Below are positions 33,165 to 44,539 of a DNA stretch of 64,000 nt, piece by piece. Below the pieces are notes generated by a model. It was not told the DNA's origin and made no database searches. It saw only the letters and a list, made by a program, of their open reading frames with translations. The stretch comes from Chelonoidis abingdonii (taxonomy: Eukaryota > Chordata > Testudines > Testudinidae). Position numbers and translations under genes: made by a program. Positions within the stretch are counted from its first letter, which is position 1, and each line of letters starts with the position of its first letter. Location: positions 174,693,019 to 174,757,018 of the forward strand of contig NC_133769.1 of the NCBI RefSeq assembly GCF_003597395.2, written 5' to 3'.

Positions 33165-33375
33165 GAATAAGCTGGCACATAAAAGCACTTCATAAACATT
33201 ACCTAATCCTGCAACACCATTGTGAAGAATATGGCATTCTTCTTCTTTTCACAGATAGGGAAACTAAGGCAGAAAGTGGTTCAGTGACTTGTTCAAGGTT
33301 AATGGGTCAGCAGAAGAATCTGAAACAGAATCCAGAAGTCCTGACTACCATCTCCTCCTCTACTAACTTCTTTTC
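33165..33375 (-). repeat. MIR copy, reverse orientation
   Basis: On + it reads CACAGATAGGGAAACTAAGG, CAGTGACTTGTTCAAGGTTA, GAATCTGAAACAGAATCCAG. This is the complement of the MIR core and tRNA-related head (GAAACTGAGGC...CAAGGTCAC...GATTCGAACC in the usual form). Confidence 0.7.
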
Positions 33376-34432
33376 TAATCAAAGCAGTTTCTTTACAGCT
33401 ATTAGTAGACTACCCATGATTTCATTTTGTTAGTTGTGCATGAAGAAAACGATGCTTGATTCTGAAAACTCTTACGATCAGACACAGTCCCTTGATTATA
33501 CTTGATAGTAAATGCTATGCTTAGCAGTAAGTGTTTGAAGGATTAAGTAGTTATTTTTTAAATGTTCATTAGCCTGTTCTATGTCCATAGTCCTATCTTG
33601 TCTTTCTAGAACAATTTAAGATGAATTTTAAATATACTGAGGGCCCTGTGCATTAGAGAGAAAGCAAGCCAATTTGGTTAAAATAACTGACTTGAATCTT
33701 TGTCCAAAGATCTAAAAAATATCGGCAAAGGGGGAGGTTTTTCCAAGACACAAAGGGTAGTTAAGCATCCAGCTGCCTGAAAATCTCTGCCTGACATCCT
33801 CTGCCTTCACTCCCCATAGTTCGGATGTTCTTGGTTTCAACCAGTACTGGAAGCAGATGTACCAATGTACAGCAAAAGGAACTACTCTGGCAGTACTTTT
33901 TCCTGGCTGAATCCAAGCATCAATCTGACAGGAAAGCCTGTTCCTTCAAGATTTCTAATTCTCCTTGCAGACCAGAGAGGTTTGGGTCACTTTATCAGAA
34001 TTTTCAAGCCTTTCTGGGGCTTTTTGCCATCAATGACTAAAATCTATCACTGCCACTGGGACTATTTATCGAAACTTTCATTCCTTTTGTCCCCTCCCCC
34101 GCAAAGAAAAGAGAGAAATAACCAATCGAAATGTAAATTCTTCTTTTGAAATTCTGTTATCTGCTCTCTAACCTTCCAGTGGCTATGGCCTTATAAATCT
34201 GACTTTGCAGGTTTTGAATAAAAAAATGTAGATGGTTTAGTAGTTTTCAGCATTTAAAAATATTTCTTGAGACAATTAAAGAAACTGTGTATTTGGGGCC
34301 TGCTTGGCCCAAGCTGCTGAAGGCTGTGTGTGTGGCCTGGTGAACTTTGTTTTTTGAAACTTAATGATCAGAATCTTATCAGTTCTGGCATTTGGATAAG
34401 TCTCCATATGTTTAAATGCTTATCCAAACCAA
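33376..34432. other. No gene or recognised repeat
   Basis: Two overlapping forward frames at 33825-34040 and 33865-34149 have no domain signature. Confidence 0.4.
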
Positions 34433-34695
34433 GGGTATGTCTACACTGGAATCAAAAACCCATGACTGGCCTGTGCCAGCTGACTTATGCTCAGGCTAAA
34501 GGGCTGTTTAATTGCGGTGTAGACATTCCAGTTCATGCTGGAGCCCTGGCTCTAGATCCCTGTGAGGTAGGAGGGTTCCAGAAGTCAGACTGCAGCCTCA
34601 AGCCTGAATGTCTACACTGGAGTTAAACAGCCACTTTGCCCAAGTCATTTGGCATTGGCCAGCTGCAGGTGGTTAATTGCAGACTAGACATACTG
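34433..34695. mobile_element. MITE, about 260 bp, long fold-back
   Basis: GGGTATGTCTACACTGG at the left is inverted as GCAGACTAGACATAC at the right. Internal paired blocks include GGGCTGTTTAATTGCGGTGT with CTGGAGTTAAACAGCC, and CATGCTGGAGCCCTGG with its partner around 34590. Nearly the whole unit is self-complementary. No coding sequence. It is related by its ends to the other GTCTACAC MITEs. Confidence 0.8.
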
Positions 34696-35848
34696 CAGCA
34701 TGCCTTTCATCTCCAAGTAGTCCTTGGCCAACAGGTTCCCCAAACCAGCACTTGTCATCTTGGTGGGAAGTCCAATGGTCAGCTGCCCTTCACAGGCATC
34801 TTCAGGGATGGGCTCCTTCCCCATTCCCTCCATGGTATACTTAGGGGAAAAGAACAGACCTATTTCCCATTCCTGTTTCTTTACAGGATGACAACAGATT
34901 AATTTTCTCTGGCATTTTCAGGAGGTAGTTCCTCTTCTCTCTCCCTGAAGTTCCTCAGGGTTTTGCCCTAATTTCTCCTGGAGTAAAGAGGTGATTCCTA
35001 TGGGCTTCTCCATTCTTTCACTCCCTGAGATTCTCCCCTTTTTCTCTTCTTGGAGAGGGCTTCTCTCTCTCCTTTATCCCATCACTCATTGCTCTTGGTC
35101 CTGCTCTCCCTCCCTCAATCCTGAGCTGATTCATTCTACCAGGGTCCCACTCCTAAATCAAATACAATATTAGGAGGGGAAGAATAGCTACTACTGTGAG
35201 AGTAGCTGGTGGCTTTTCTCTTGTAGCTCCTGCTTTTTTTTGCTCCCTTGTGTTCCCAGATACAAGCAAGAATGCAAGAAGTGGCTGAGACAGGGAGCAG
35301 GGGAAGCATGCAGCCACTGCTCTCATCTACTCACCTCACTGACCACCTGGGTTTGGACCCCAATTTTTTTTTTTTTGTTAAGTTTTCTGGCTGCCCTGCC
35401 CTTTAGCTGGGCCTGTGTTCAAACATGCTTCTCAGTCTGACAAGGTCCATATATAGGGCCCAATATATAATGATGACCCAAGTTGGGGGAAACGTATAGG
35501 TACTTTGAAGGGCCTGGTGATTGTGTGTTTGTTGTAAATAATTCTGTATCCACAGATTTTTTTTAATCTTTACTACTGAGGTAACTGACTTTCAACAATA
35601 AAGAAGACCACAGATCTGTGGAATGTAAGTAATTATGGGACGTAAATGATGGTTCTCTCCACTCCTATACCCCTACCAAAACAACCCCAACACTATTCCA
35701 AGTGGAATTTTGATTCTAAAAAGGGGGAGGTGCTGTGCTCCCGTGTGTCTCCGTGTTCCCTCCATGAGGCACTTTGCTATTGATTTTAGGTAGAAGGCAC
35801 TCAGATACTACAGTGATAGGTGGAAATATAAAACCCTATGCCAGAAAG
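34696..35848. other. Partly pyrimidine-rich, no gene seen
   Basis: The strand is T/C-rich at 34920-35150. A T run lies at 35365-35377. No frame with domain features. Confidence 0.4.
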
Positions 35849-35852
35849 ATAT

Positions 35853-37193
35853 TGTGATAGACCCAGGCCACTGAGTACAGCAGAGTAGCCGAAGGCAGAT
35901 ATACTGGCCACTGGATTAACAGTTTTCTGTTCCCTGACTGACCAGAGCAGGGGCTGCTCCAGGCTAATGAGAACACCTGACTAATTAACCTGCAAAGAGT
36001 CAGGTGAGGTGATTAAGCTAATGTGACAACCTGACTCTAATTAAGGCCCCGCTGATACTATATACCTAGGTAGCATCATCGACCAGCAGGGTGGCACAGA
36101 CGCAGACATCAAAGTAAGGATTGGTAAGGCAAGAGCAGCCTTTTTACAGCTCAAGAACATCTGGAGCTCCAGAGAGCTGTCTTTGGTAATAAAAATTTGA
36201 CTGTTCAACTCCAATGTGAAATCAGTCCTACTGTATGGAGCTGAACATGGAGGACAACCAAAACAACCACAGGAAGATCCAGACCTCATTAATAGCTGCC
36301 TCAGAAAGGATTTTCCATCCGCTGGCCAGACACCATCAGTAACATCCACCTCTTGGAGAGACCCATCACTCCCAGCAGAGGAAGAAATCAGAAGGAGAAG
36401 GTGGGGTTGGATAGGACATACACTACGCAAGCAGCCACTAACATCACCAGATAGGCCACTGCGGTGGAACCCCCAAGGCAAGCGAAAAGAGGCCGTCCAG
36501 AACACCTGGCGACGCGACCTTCAGGCTGATAGCAAAAAAATGGGCTATACCTGGAACCAGCTAGAGCGAATGGCCCAGGATAGAGGACTCTGGAGATCTG
36601 TGGTTGGTGGCCCATACCCCGATTGGGGTGACGGGCATGAGTGAGTGTGATACTATAAAAAGGGCTCACTCCAGTCAGGCAGAGGAGAGCCAGGGGAGAG
36701 GAAGTGTGGCTGAAGTGTTGATTAAGGAAGACACCCTCAACCCATTGGTAAGAGAGCCCTAAGGTAAGAGTGAAGAAGGGAGAAGCAAGAGACCTGTGGG
36801 GAAGTGGCTCAGGGAAATGTAGCAACTCTGGCAGTGAAAGGTTGGCTGCCAATAGCTGCTACCATTAGGGTCCCTGGGCCAAAACCCAGAGTAGAGGGCA
36901 GGCCCGGGTTCCCCTCAACCCACCACTACAGAAACATCTCCTGGGAGGGGAAGTCAGGCCCTGTCAGGACAGGAGGCTAAACTCTTCTGAAATAAGCCCC
37001 CAGGAATAACTGAGACTGTAGGAGTTCTCTCACCAACCTCCTTGCTGGCCTATGATGAAAAGGGCTCAGTAGACTGTAAGCCTGGCCCTAAAGCGGGAAG
37101 GGCTACGTGGAGGGTCACAGTGAGCCACTGAGGCTAGCAATAAACTTCCCAGAAGTGCAGGACCCACGGGGGCAAGGTCAGAGCTCTGCCACA
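35853..37193. mobile_element. Solo LTR (family B) split by a LINE insertion
   Basis: It begins TGTGATAGACCC and ends GCTCTGCCACA, TG...CA ends flanked by ATAT on both sides (35849-35852 and 37194-37197). Without the LINE at 36063-36647 and one duplication it is about 746 bp. Promoter-like TATAAAAAGGGC follows the LINE at about 36655. No internal coding region adjoins it. Confidence 0.75.
36063..36647 (+). pseudogene. RTE-like LINE, 5'-truncated, RT C-terminal part
   Basis: It is flanked by the perfect 10-bp duplication TGATACTATA (36053-36062 and 36648-36657) and ends in a GAGTGAGTG tail, both usual for LINE insertion. The first part reads YLGSIIDQQGGTDADIKVRI, then LKNIWSSRELSL and VKSVLLYGAE, separated by an in-frame stop near 36200. 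A frame at 36216-36644 then holds RRRRWGWIGHTLRKQ, TWRRDLQADSKKMGYTWNQL and MAQDRGLWRSVVGG, the conserved C-terminus beyond the RT thumb. Frame shifts near 36260-36300 separate blocks. It is one of the better preserved coding remnants in the window; it lacks the palm and endonuclease. Confidence 0.85.
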
Positions 37194-37197
37194 ATAT

Positions 37198-38934
37198 GTA
37201 GAAATGAGTAATGCCTTTCAAAATGAGTGGCATGTGAAAGGTCTGGGTTCAAAAGCAGGTAGCACAGTCTGTAAGTATGAAAGGATTCTAACCCTAAGAT
37301 TTATTTTGGTATTTAAAGATATTGATTACTGCAGGTATGATGTTTTATAGTGAGAGCCACTCAGAGTGTCCATTCTACAGGAGGTACAAAGCGTTAAGCT
37401 AGAAGACAAAGTTCCTTTTTGTGTTCATGGGTATGTGCTTGCTCAGATTATAACAGCTACTGGAGTTGATATTATAAATGTCTCTATGGTATATTAATCT
37501 CTGTTTAAGGGTTTTGTAAGAGGTGATAAGATGGTATTACACATTTCTCAAATATACAGGAAAATAAGCAGCCCGATAACTGCCTTTTCATTTTTCCATT
37601 TTTCTCCAAGCAGTGTTAGTGCTTTAATGTCTTATGCATCGGCTGTAACTTGTTTTTTTATCGCTGATGTTTTTAAGAACATAAAAGATATGACCAATTA
37701 ATAATGTGCATTTACATTGTCAAGCAAAGCTTTGCATGAGCATTCTTTGCTTAGCATTTCTATATCAATCACATTTATTTTTCTCTATCCTGAAGTGTGT
37801 CTCTAAGTATGTATTCTCATTTAACAAGATACTAGAGGAATGTTGTTAGGGCAAAAGAAAAACAAATATCTGGATTTTCCTCAAAGTGAAATCTCTATAA
37901 AGAAAGAAGCAGGTGTGAAATATACTGGTGAATCTTAACATTGAAAATTAAAATGCAGGGCACCTATCATTGTCATCTTCCTTATTTAGGACTGCTGGAG
38001 ACAGCAGCATGGCTCTGTATGAATAGAAAACCACCATGTTTGGTGGTTAGCCCTTGTATTTCTACACAAACAGAGGATCTGATCCAGTATGTCTACTTTA
38101 TATCAAGAAAGTTGTGGATACACTATCCTCTACAGAGTATTCAGAACTTCAATCCCTTCTGACTTAAACTTTGAAACTCTGATCTTGTCCAACGTAATTT
38201 AGGATGTCTATACTGTAGAATTTTATCATGAAAGAACTTCACAAATATTCACTGTGAGAGAAGAAATAATGAAGGTATATATTCCAGTAAATAACCAGAA
38301 CTATAAAGACACTGGACTAATAATAGAATGTGGAGCTTTTCACCCCCAGTCGGCACTGGGAAAGGGACTGTTGGCTGTGGTAGGGGGCTTCTGTTAAATC
38401 TGGTTCACAGATCTCGGCCAAGACCCCAAGAAGAGGCTGCATGTGGGGAGCAGGCAGGCCAGGAATATGGTGACATGACCTGTATTGCTACCCTCCTCTG
38501 GCACGCAGAGGTAAATTCACTAAAAAGTTTTTGTAGCCTGAGGTTGGGTGGAGGAAGAGCCACTGGGTAAGTGACTTTGCGTATCTGGGGTCAGGAGACT
38601 CAGAGAGAGAGAGAGGAGACTCTCTCATTGAGGCTCAGAGAAAGGTTTCAGCATGATTCTAGCCCACGGGCTGCATAAATGGTTGTAGGTAAGATTCTTT
38701 GTAGCCCCACAGTCTGCGTACAAATGCGGGGTTTGAATTTTTAATCCTTTCTGATCTCCCTAGAGTTCTTAACACTGTCTGATTACTTGGCCTTTATGTT
38801 ACACAGGATGTATTCCCACCCTCCCCCCTAGAGACTATAAACTCCTTAAAAATCTACTTGATATCAGAAAACATGCAGCATTGACTAATATTCTCAGAGC
38901 TTCCATCTGTTCCCTCATCATCATACATAGTTTA
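37198..38934. other. AT-rich unique DNA, possible conserved block at 37560-37830
   Basis: No gene was seen. The part near 37610-37790 (TTTAATGTCTTATGCATCGG, CAATTAATAATGTGCATTTA, AGCAAAGCTTTGCATGAGC) is motif-dense and free of repeat signatures. A frame at 38328-38570 has no domain support. Confidence 0.35.
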
Positions 38935-39000
38935 CATGGTGCGTTTCATCAGTAGATCTCAAAGCATGTTACAAACAAGCATTGTGTTCTCCATTAATGT
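38935..39000 (-). repeat. Short MIR-type 3' fragment, reverse orientation
   Basis: GTGCGTTTCATCAGTAGATC then TCAAAGCATGTTACAAAC resembles the complement of the CORE-SINE 3' part (a TTTGTAAAGCGCTTTGAGATC-like consensus). Confidence 0.5.
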
Positions 39001-39372
39001 TCTATAATATATATTAACACAACGTAAAGCTGAAATGGTTGGGGCTATTATTGCAGAATTTTTTGTGGACAAGAGCGATGTGCTTACCACAATATAATTG
39101 TTAAGCTCAGGATACCTAAGCAAAAATAAATTCATTCACTTCTTAATGAAGCCTATAATAAACCAAATTTCACCCAGGCATTTCTGAAGCAAAAGGGCAA
39201 ACGATTTGCAATTCAGCAGATTCATCCTTTTTTTTAAGAACAGAGCTTTTTTCTGCCAGACAGCTAAGTAGCAAAAAATAAAAAGTGGCAAATTATTGAC
39301 TGGAATGTTTCGCAAGGGAAATAAATTTCAAACAGATTTCTCTTTCTTTGTCACTTAAAAGATTCTTTTTAT

Positions 39373-39855
39373 GTGAAATATGATAGCGATATACAGACTG
39401 TTCCAATCTTGTTCTCTGGCTCTCCTTATCACTTAAGACATGACAGAGAACTCAGGCTAGCAGTATTTGAAGGAAGGGAAATACGTGAATACAAGATCAT
39501 AACCCTGTCACATCCACAGTTTATAGTGAGGTTGGCCATTTATACAAATTCACTTAGCAGCATCTTTCAAAATGTGTTCACTGTATCCAACCCAATTGGG
39601 CTACATGGAGTAGGATTAAAACACAATGTATATTTTCCCCTGGGATACTTCAAAACCCTATCAGCGAACAGAAAATGTCTCCCGATTGACCCCAATGCAT
39701 ACAAAGAGAGACTTGTAACAATCAAAAACACATACTGCAAAGTGTGTTCCATATTCGTGATATTTGCTAGTCAAAAAAGAGATTTTTATTTAGTAACCAT
39801 TTCAGTTTTAGATACAAGGTTTTTGCAATGGGGTAGGGTGGGACCAAATAAGTAA
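39373..39855 (+). CDS. Orphan open frame, 160 codons, doubtful
   Basis: The longest open frame in the window that is not explained by a repeat or GC bias: it starts ATGAAATATGATAGCGATA and runs 160 codons to TAA in AT-rich DNA. The product would be basic, with no signal peptide, membrane segment or motif that I recognise (e.g. ..PIGLHGVGLKHNVYFPLGYF..; ..CLPIDPNAYKERLVTIKNTY..). No splice-site context, upstream promoter or polyadenylation signal stands out. It could be a chance frame or a piece of an old unrecognised element. Listed as hypothetical only. Confidence 0.15.
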   Translation: MKYDSDIQTVPILFSGSPYHLRHDRELRLAVFEGREIREYKIITLSHPQFIVRLAIYTNSLSSIFQNVFTVSNPIGLHGVGLKHNVYFPLGYFKTLSANRKCLPIDPNAYKERLVTIKNTYCKVCSIFVIFASQKRDFYLVTISVLDTRFLQWGRVGPNK

Positions 39856-40289
39856 CATGCACACAAGTTTTTGTAAAATTAAATACATCTTTATGAAATA
39901 CATTGGCTTGCACAGTGATCATATTGCTCATGTAAAGCATTACGTTCTTCATCCTGGCTGCTTTGCAAAGTCGTCAATTGTATGTTCTCTCAGTGTCTTG
40001 ACTGAAGTCTCAGTGCATAAATCTCAATGCTAATCCAGCCAAACAGCCCTTGGTCATGGTAGTGCATCAGTAGTCTTTCGAGTAATAGAGTCCAGAAAGA
40101 ACATTCGCCAGTAAGATTAGTCCCAGGGAGAAGAGAAAATATCCTTTGCTATAGAATTAGATAGATGTTGTGACAGAACTTGAGGTCCCACTGAGCCAGA
40201 GTTTCAGGATATTGGTATGATCTCTTCTCCTTGTTAGTGTCCCCTCTCTTGCTAATACATGGTGTAGTCTTGGGGGTGAGTTTCCAGAG

Positions 40290-40380
40290 TTTCACCAGTT
40301 TAACACAGGTGTAAATCCACTGAAGTAAATGGAGTTAGACTGGTGCAAAATTGGTATAACAGAGTGGAGAATCAGGACTA
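40290..40380. repeat. Short palindromic repeat (CACTGAAGTAAATGGAG core)
   Basis: TTTCACCAGTTTAACACAGG, TGTAAATCCACTGAAGTAAA and TGGAGTTAGACTGGTGCAAA form a fold-back, with GTTTCACCAGT pairing loosely with ACTGGTGCAAA. Confidence 0.6.
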
Positions 40381-40611
40381 TGATGATTAACATTAGGTAG
40401 AAATGGCTAACAGATTCTACAGTTCACTGTAGTTGTATTGGCTGGATTATGTAAGCAACAAAGCAATAAAACTAGAGGCATACAGAAGTGTGATCCGATA
40501 TCCCTGTATACATTAAAATTTCTTGGTCCCTGACCTCTGGTAACTGAAATCAATGGAAAGTCTTCCATTGCTTTCAGTGAGCTTAGGAGCAGACATTCAG
40601 TATTCTCAGAG

Positions 40612-40690
40612 CCAGATCCTCTGCTGGTATAAACTGGTGTAGCTCCACTGACTTTAAATGGAGCTATGCTAGCTGAGGATCTATCCTTTG
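40612..40690. repeat. Short palindromic repeat, well preserved
   Basis: AGATCCTCTGCTGGTATAAA at the left pairs with GCTATGCTAGCTGAGGATCT at the right, and GTAGCTCCACTGACTTTAAA sits in the middle with AATGGAGCTA. It shares the TGAGGATC end with the copy at 9227-9345. Confidence 0.7.
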
Positions 40691-43289
40691 GTCACAAATT
40701 CTGATTTTCAAGAACAATCCCTTGAAGACATTGTTGAGACAGGTGTAGATGGGGCAGGCTTGTTAGGTGATTGGAGTGCTGGTTCAGGGATTGTGGTGGG
40801 TGGGAAATGAGAAGAGAGTTCAGTTGTTGAAGATGATGCAAACTTGGGAATAGACACATGAGGTAAATGAGAGCAGAGTTTTGCTTATGGAAATCCTACT
40901 TGTAAAGTTTTTTGAGCCTCAAGAAAATTTGGGGTTGCATTTGGTTCAATGTTGGGTTAAGTTAGTTACTTTATTTGCACCAGTTCTCCCATTGTAGAGA
41001 GAAGTTCATACCTAGCTCTCTCTGTTCTGACCTTCATCCAGTTGAATTATTCTGATAAATAGTCTGCTTGGGAACCTAATATCCTGTATTATTTATGCAA
41101 ACAATTGTATGGTATTTATTGAAACAAGGGACTGAAGTAGACCCGGTTATAAACCTTATTAACATTCTGACCATTGGCATCATTTGGCCATTCATAAAAC
41201 TAAGTACTAAAAATCCTAACCTGTATTCTGTTTTGTCAAGAGCACTCCCTCTCTTAGAACCATGCGGTTTCAGTCCAGCTTATCCTTTTGTCTGTTATAT
41301 ACAGACATAACCTTACCAAGTGATAATGTGTAAATAAGAGAATGCTTTGTGCACATAAATAGACTCCCACTGTTGAACAAGTCCTTGGGAGTCTGCGTTA
41401 AAAATAAACACAGATGCAAACCAGAATGCAGCATTTATTCTAACAGCAGGAGTTTATCACTGGTAGCATTCCCTGATGTTTCGATATTAAATAAATGGGT
41501 GTAAAAATAAATTTGTCAGTCCAAAAATTTAAATAAACAAATCTTTGGCATTTTAACAAAGGCTAAGATAGTAATGATGAACAATTCTTCACTAAATCAA
41601 ATAATTATATCTGCATTCATTTACAGAGAACTGATGGCTTAACCCCACTGTTGTCTGTTTTCCTGTTGAAAAATGAAGAATAATTAAGGGCACAATCTAA
41701 AGGCTGTTGACTTCAGTGGGCATTGAATTAGGTCATAAGGCACAAATGGGAGGTCCCTTTGTGTGGTACCCTCAATAACAATTAATGAACTCTGATTCAT
41801 TTAGCAATGGGAGCGTTGTTGTTTCATATAATTTTTAGGTCAAAGGGGAAACTATGTGGCTTAAAGGTTAGTGGTGGGATATAGAACTTCTTAGTATTCC
41901 GTTACAGATTCAAGTCTGGCCCAGGTCAGTAATGAAAGGTTCCCGAAGAGCTGTCAAGTAGTAATGAGCAAAGTTGGGTGGAAGACAGCAAAAGGTGCAC
42001 ACAAGTATTCTTTCATATAAAAACTACAGATTTGTCAGTTAATTCACTTTTTATAAACCTTCATAAACTATATAAACTAGCACACTTTTGCTAGTGAGAA
42101 TGTCGGAAGAAAGTGAAACTATGAGGAACACTCTGGCAAGTACTTGTGTGAATATCTGGGATAGGCATGTGAGTATTCACAGTGGAAGTGCCTGTGCAAG
42201 TCACTTGAAATCTGTGGGGTTTTGAGTGGGATAGGAAACAAAATCATGTGACTTAGGGGAACCAGTCATACAATGAGAACTAAATATCTGCATGAATACT
42301 CCCCCAGGAGCCTAGGTTTGAAATGTGTTTGTAGAATGGATATGTGAACAACTGTGAATTATTAAAAAATAAAATAAAATAAAATCAGTCTTTACTCTAA
42401 ATGTCACAAATAAATTTCTTGTTGCTAATTGTACATCCAACTCTAGCAGCAACTGAGTGAAATGAGCTGGAGGTCTCCATCAATTTCTGGGATTTATCTC
42501 TTCTCTCTACTTCTTGGCAGTGGTGCCAATTCATGAAGTTCTTGAGGTGGAGGACGGAAAATTCAGTCTTTGTCTCTCCTCCCCACGGCAGGGAACTCAT
42601 TCTAGTCCCTGCTTGTCTTCCACCCCCACCCTGCAGGGACATGGATATCCCTTGGCTGGGTAGTCTCTCCTATCTCTTACTCACATAGTATGCCGTCAGA
42701 TGTTGAATTCTTGGTAGATTCCCCTGTGTTGTGATGTGCAGAAACAGACACCCTGTGCACCAGGTTGCAACCTCATGGCCTGGCAGCCCCTTTGTCTGGA
42801 CAGAGAGGTGGCCAGGTCAAATGTGTGTAGTGTTGTGACCCCATGCACCAGGTTGCAATGCTGTTCACTGAAGTTTGGCCCAGCTGCCCTTCTATCTGTC
42901 TGTATGTTGGTTCAAATTTCAGTGGCGTTGCAACCATACAGGCAGAGCAGCACTCTGGACCACTCCAGCAGCAGCCATACTGATTTCATACAGGGATCAT
43001 TGCTTAAAAGTTGTTGGGCCATTCCTCCCTGGGCTCCCCAGCCTATGGAACCTTAGTATGTGCAAAAACCTTGCATGGCAAATGGATGTTTGTACTCAGT
43101 TCCCTCCAGCTGGTGCTCCTGCTTCTCTGATTTACCTGCGTGATCTTGGACAAGTCATGTAAGCCTTTCTGTACTTCAGTTGCACCCTTTGCTCTCCCAC
43201 AATTCACTGGGGAAGAATTCATAGAGCAGCTCAGCTTGTTGCAGTGCTCAGAACCCTGGGATGTGCTCCCTGAAGTCTTAGCACCGCAG

Positions 43290-43412
43290 GTGAGTGCAGT
43301 GCCAGTGTGGACACAGCCACCCAAGCATTGTCGCTCAAGCCAGGCTAATTTGAGAGGAGGAACTTGAAAGCAGATAACTCGAATTAATGCTGCAGTGAAG
43401 GCAGACCCTTAG
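43290..43412. mobile_element. MITE right-half fragment
   Basis: GTGCCAGTGTGGACACAGCC at the left and AACTCGAATTAATGCTGCAG, TGAAGGCAGACCC then TTA at the right. The final part resembles the 3' half of a Harbinger-like MITE ending in a TTA duplication. The left half was not found. Confidence 0.5.
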
Positions 43413-43566
43413 AAACTCCTTGAAAGAAGTCTCTACTGCTCCTGATTGAGAACTATTCCTAAGCACTAATATCACCTAAAAATGTAAATAGTTCAGGTCT
43501 GATATTAGTCATCTGAATGTAGCGCTGAGTGATGTGAAATGAGTGCCCTTTAAAATCTTTGCAGGA

Positions 43567-43702
43567 ACAGGGAACTTACCTGCTAACATTCACACTCATG
43601 CTTAACTTTGTACACATGAGTAGCCCCACTGAACTCAATGGAACTACTCAACTGCACAAAGTTAAGCATATGCCTAAATCCTTGCAGGATTGGCCCCTAA
43701 CT
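43567..43702. repeat. Short palindromic repeat (CATGCTTAACTTTG type)
   Basis: CTCATGCTTAACTTTGTACA pairs with GCACAAAGTTAAGCATATGC; the centre is GTAGCCCCACTGAACTCAAT followed by GGAACTACTC. It is the best fold-back of the CACTGAAGTCAATGG set after 18793. Confidence 0.8.
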
Positions 43703-44539
43703 GCTCAGGATGAAATCCTGTTCCTGCAGGAGTCAGTGGTAGGACTCTCCTTGGTACATGTGAAGCCAGAATTTACCCCTTAGAATTCAGTAAATTATAT
43801 ACATTGTTCTCAGGAATTCTAAACTGACAACCCTTCAGTTTGCCATTGTTCTGTTAGTGAGATACAGCATAGGACTAACATTTTGGTGGAATGATGATCG
43901 GTTAATGAAGCAGACTCTCCCAGTAAGCATACTTCCTTTTCTGAGTTCCCAGATTTGGTGAGCTGATCTATCAATATTCTAGTGGACGCAAAGGTTTATT
44001 TTTTCCCTCAGTGCTCATTATACGGGAGAACAGCACATTTTTGATTGGTTTCCAGTTGAAAGTACAATTAAACATTTCAAAGTCTGGAGGAACTTTGAGC
44101 CATTTTTTAAGAGTGACAACACAAACAAATGTAATGTTTTATTTAGTTGCGCCAGCTGTCCATTGTGAATATAAATGATGAGCATGTGGAGCTGTACGGT
44201 TGAGTTGAACAAGTATGTGCAGTAGATGTGTATTGCAACGCATCCTGCAGATGCCTCTGTTATGGGACACTTTTCATTCAAAGGACATTTAGCTGATATC
44301 GTATACAGCTGGTCAAAGAATGCCTTGAGGCTATTTGAAAGTTTCTATAGGCAATGAAGTGCTTTGATGAAGTTTTCTGAAAAGCATTATTCTGTAAAAT
44401 AAAGCTAGTTTTGAGTGTTTTGTTTTTCTGCTGATAGTTTCAAACATCTTTCTATACCATTCAGTGTGGCTTTGCTTTCTTTGAAATAAGTGTGACAGAT
44501 ATTTCATATCTGTGTGGCCCATATTGAATTAAGTTTATG

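Larger units (their letters stand above)
39856..43289. other. AT-rich unique DNA with small palindromic repeats
   Basis: No gene was seen. Palindromic repeats at 40290-40380 and 40612-40690 are listed separately; a weaker one lies at about 41690-41760. An (AAAAT)n run occurs at 42364-42386. The region 42640-43060 has a duplicated CACCAGGTTGCAA motif (42759 and 42847) of unknown origin. Confidence 0.35.

Noticed and set aside
36388..36852. 154-codon reverse frame
   Set aside because: Antisense shadow of the RTE-like LINE frame; it also runs into the LTR.
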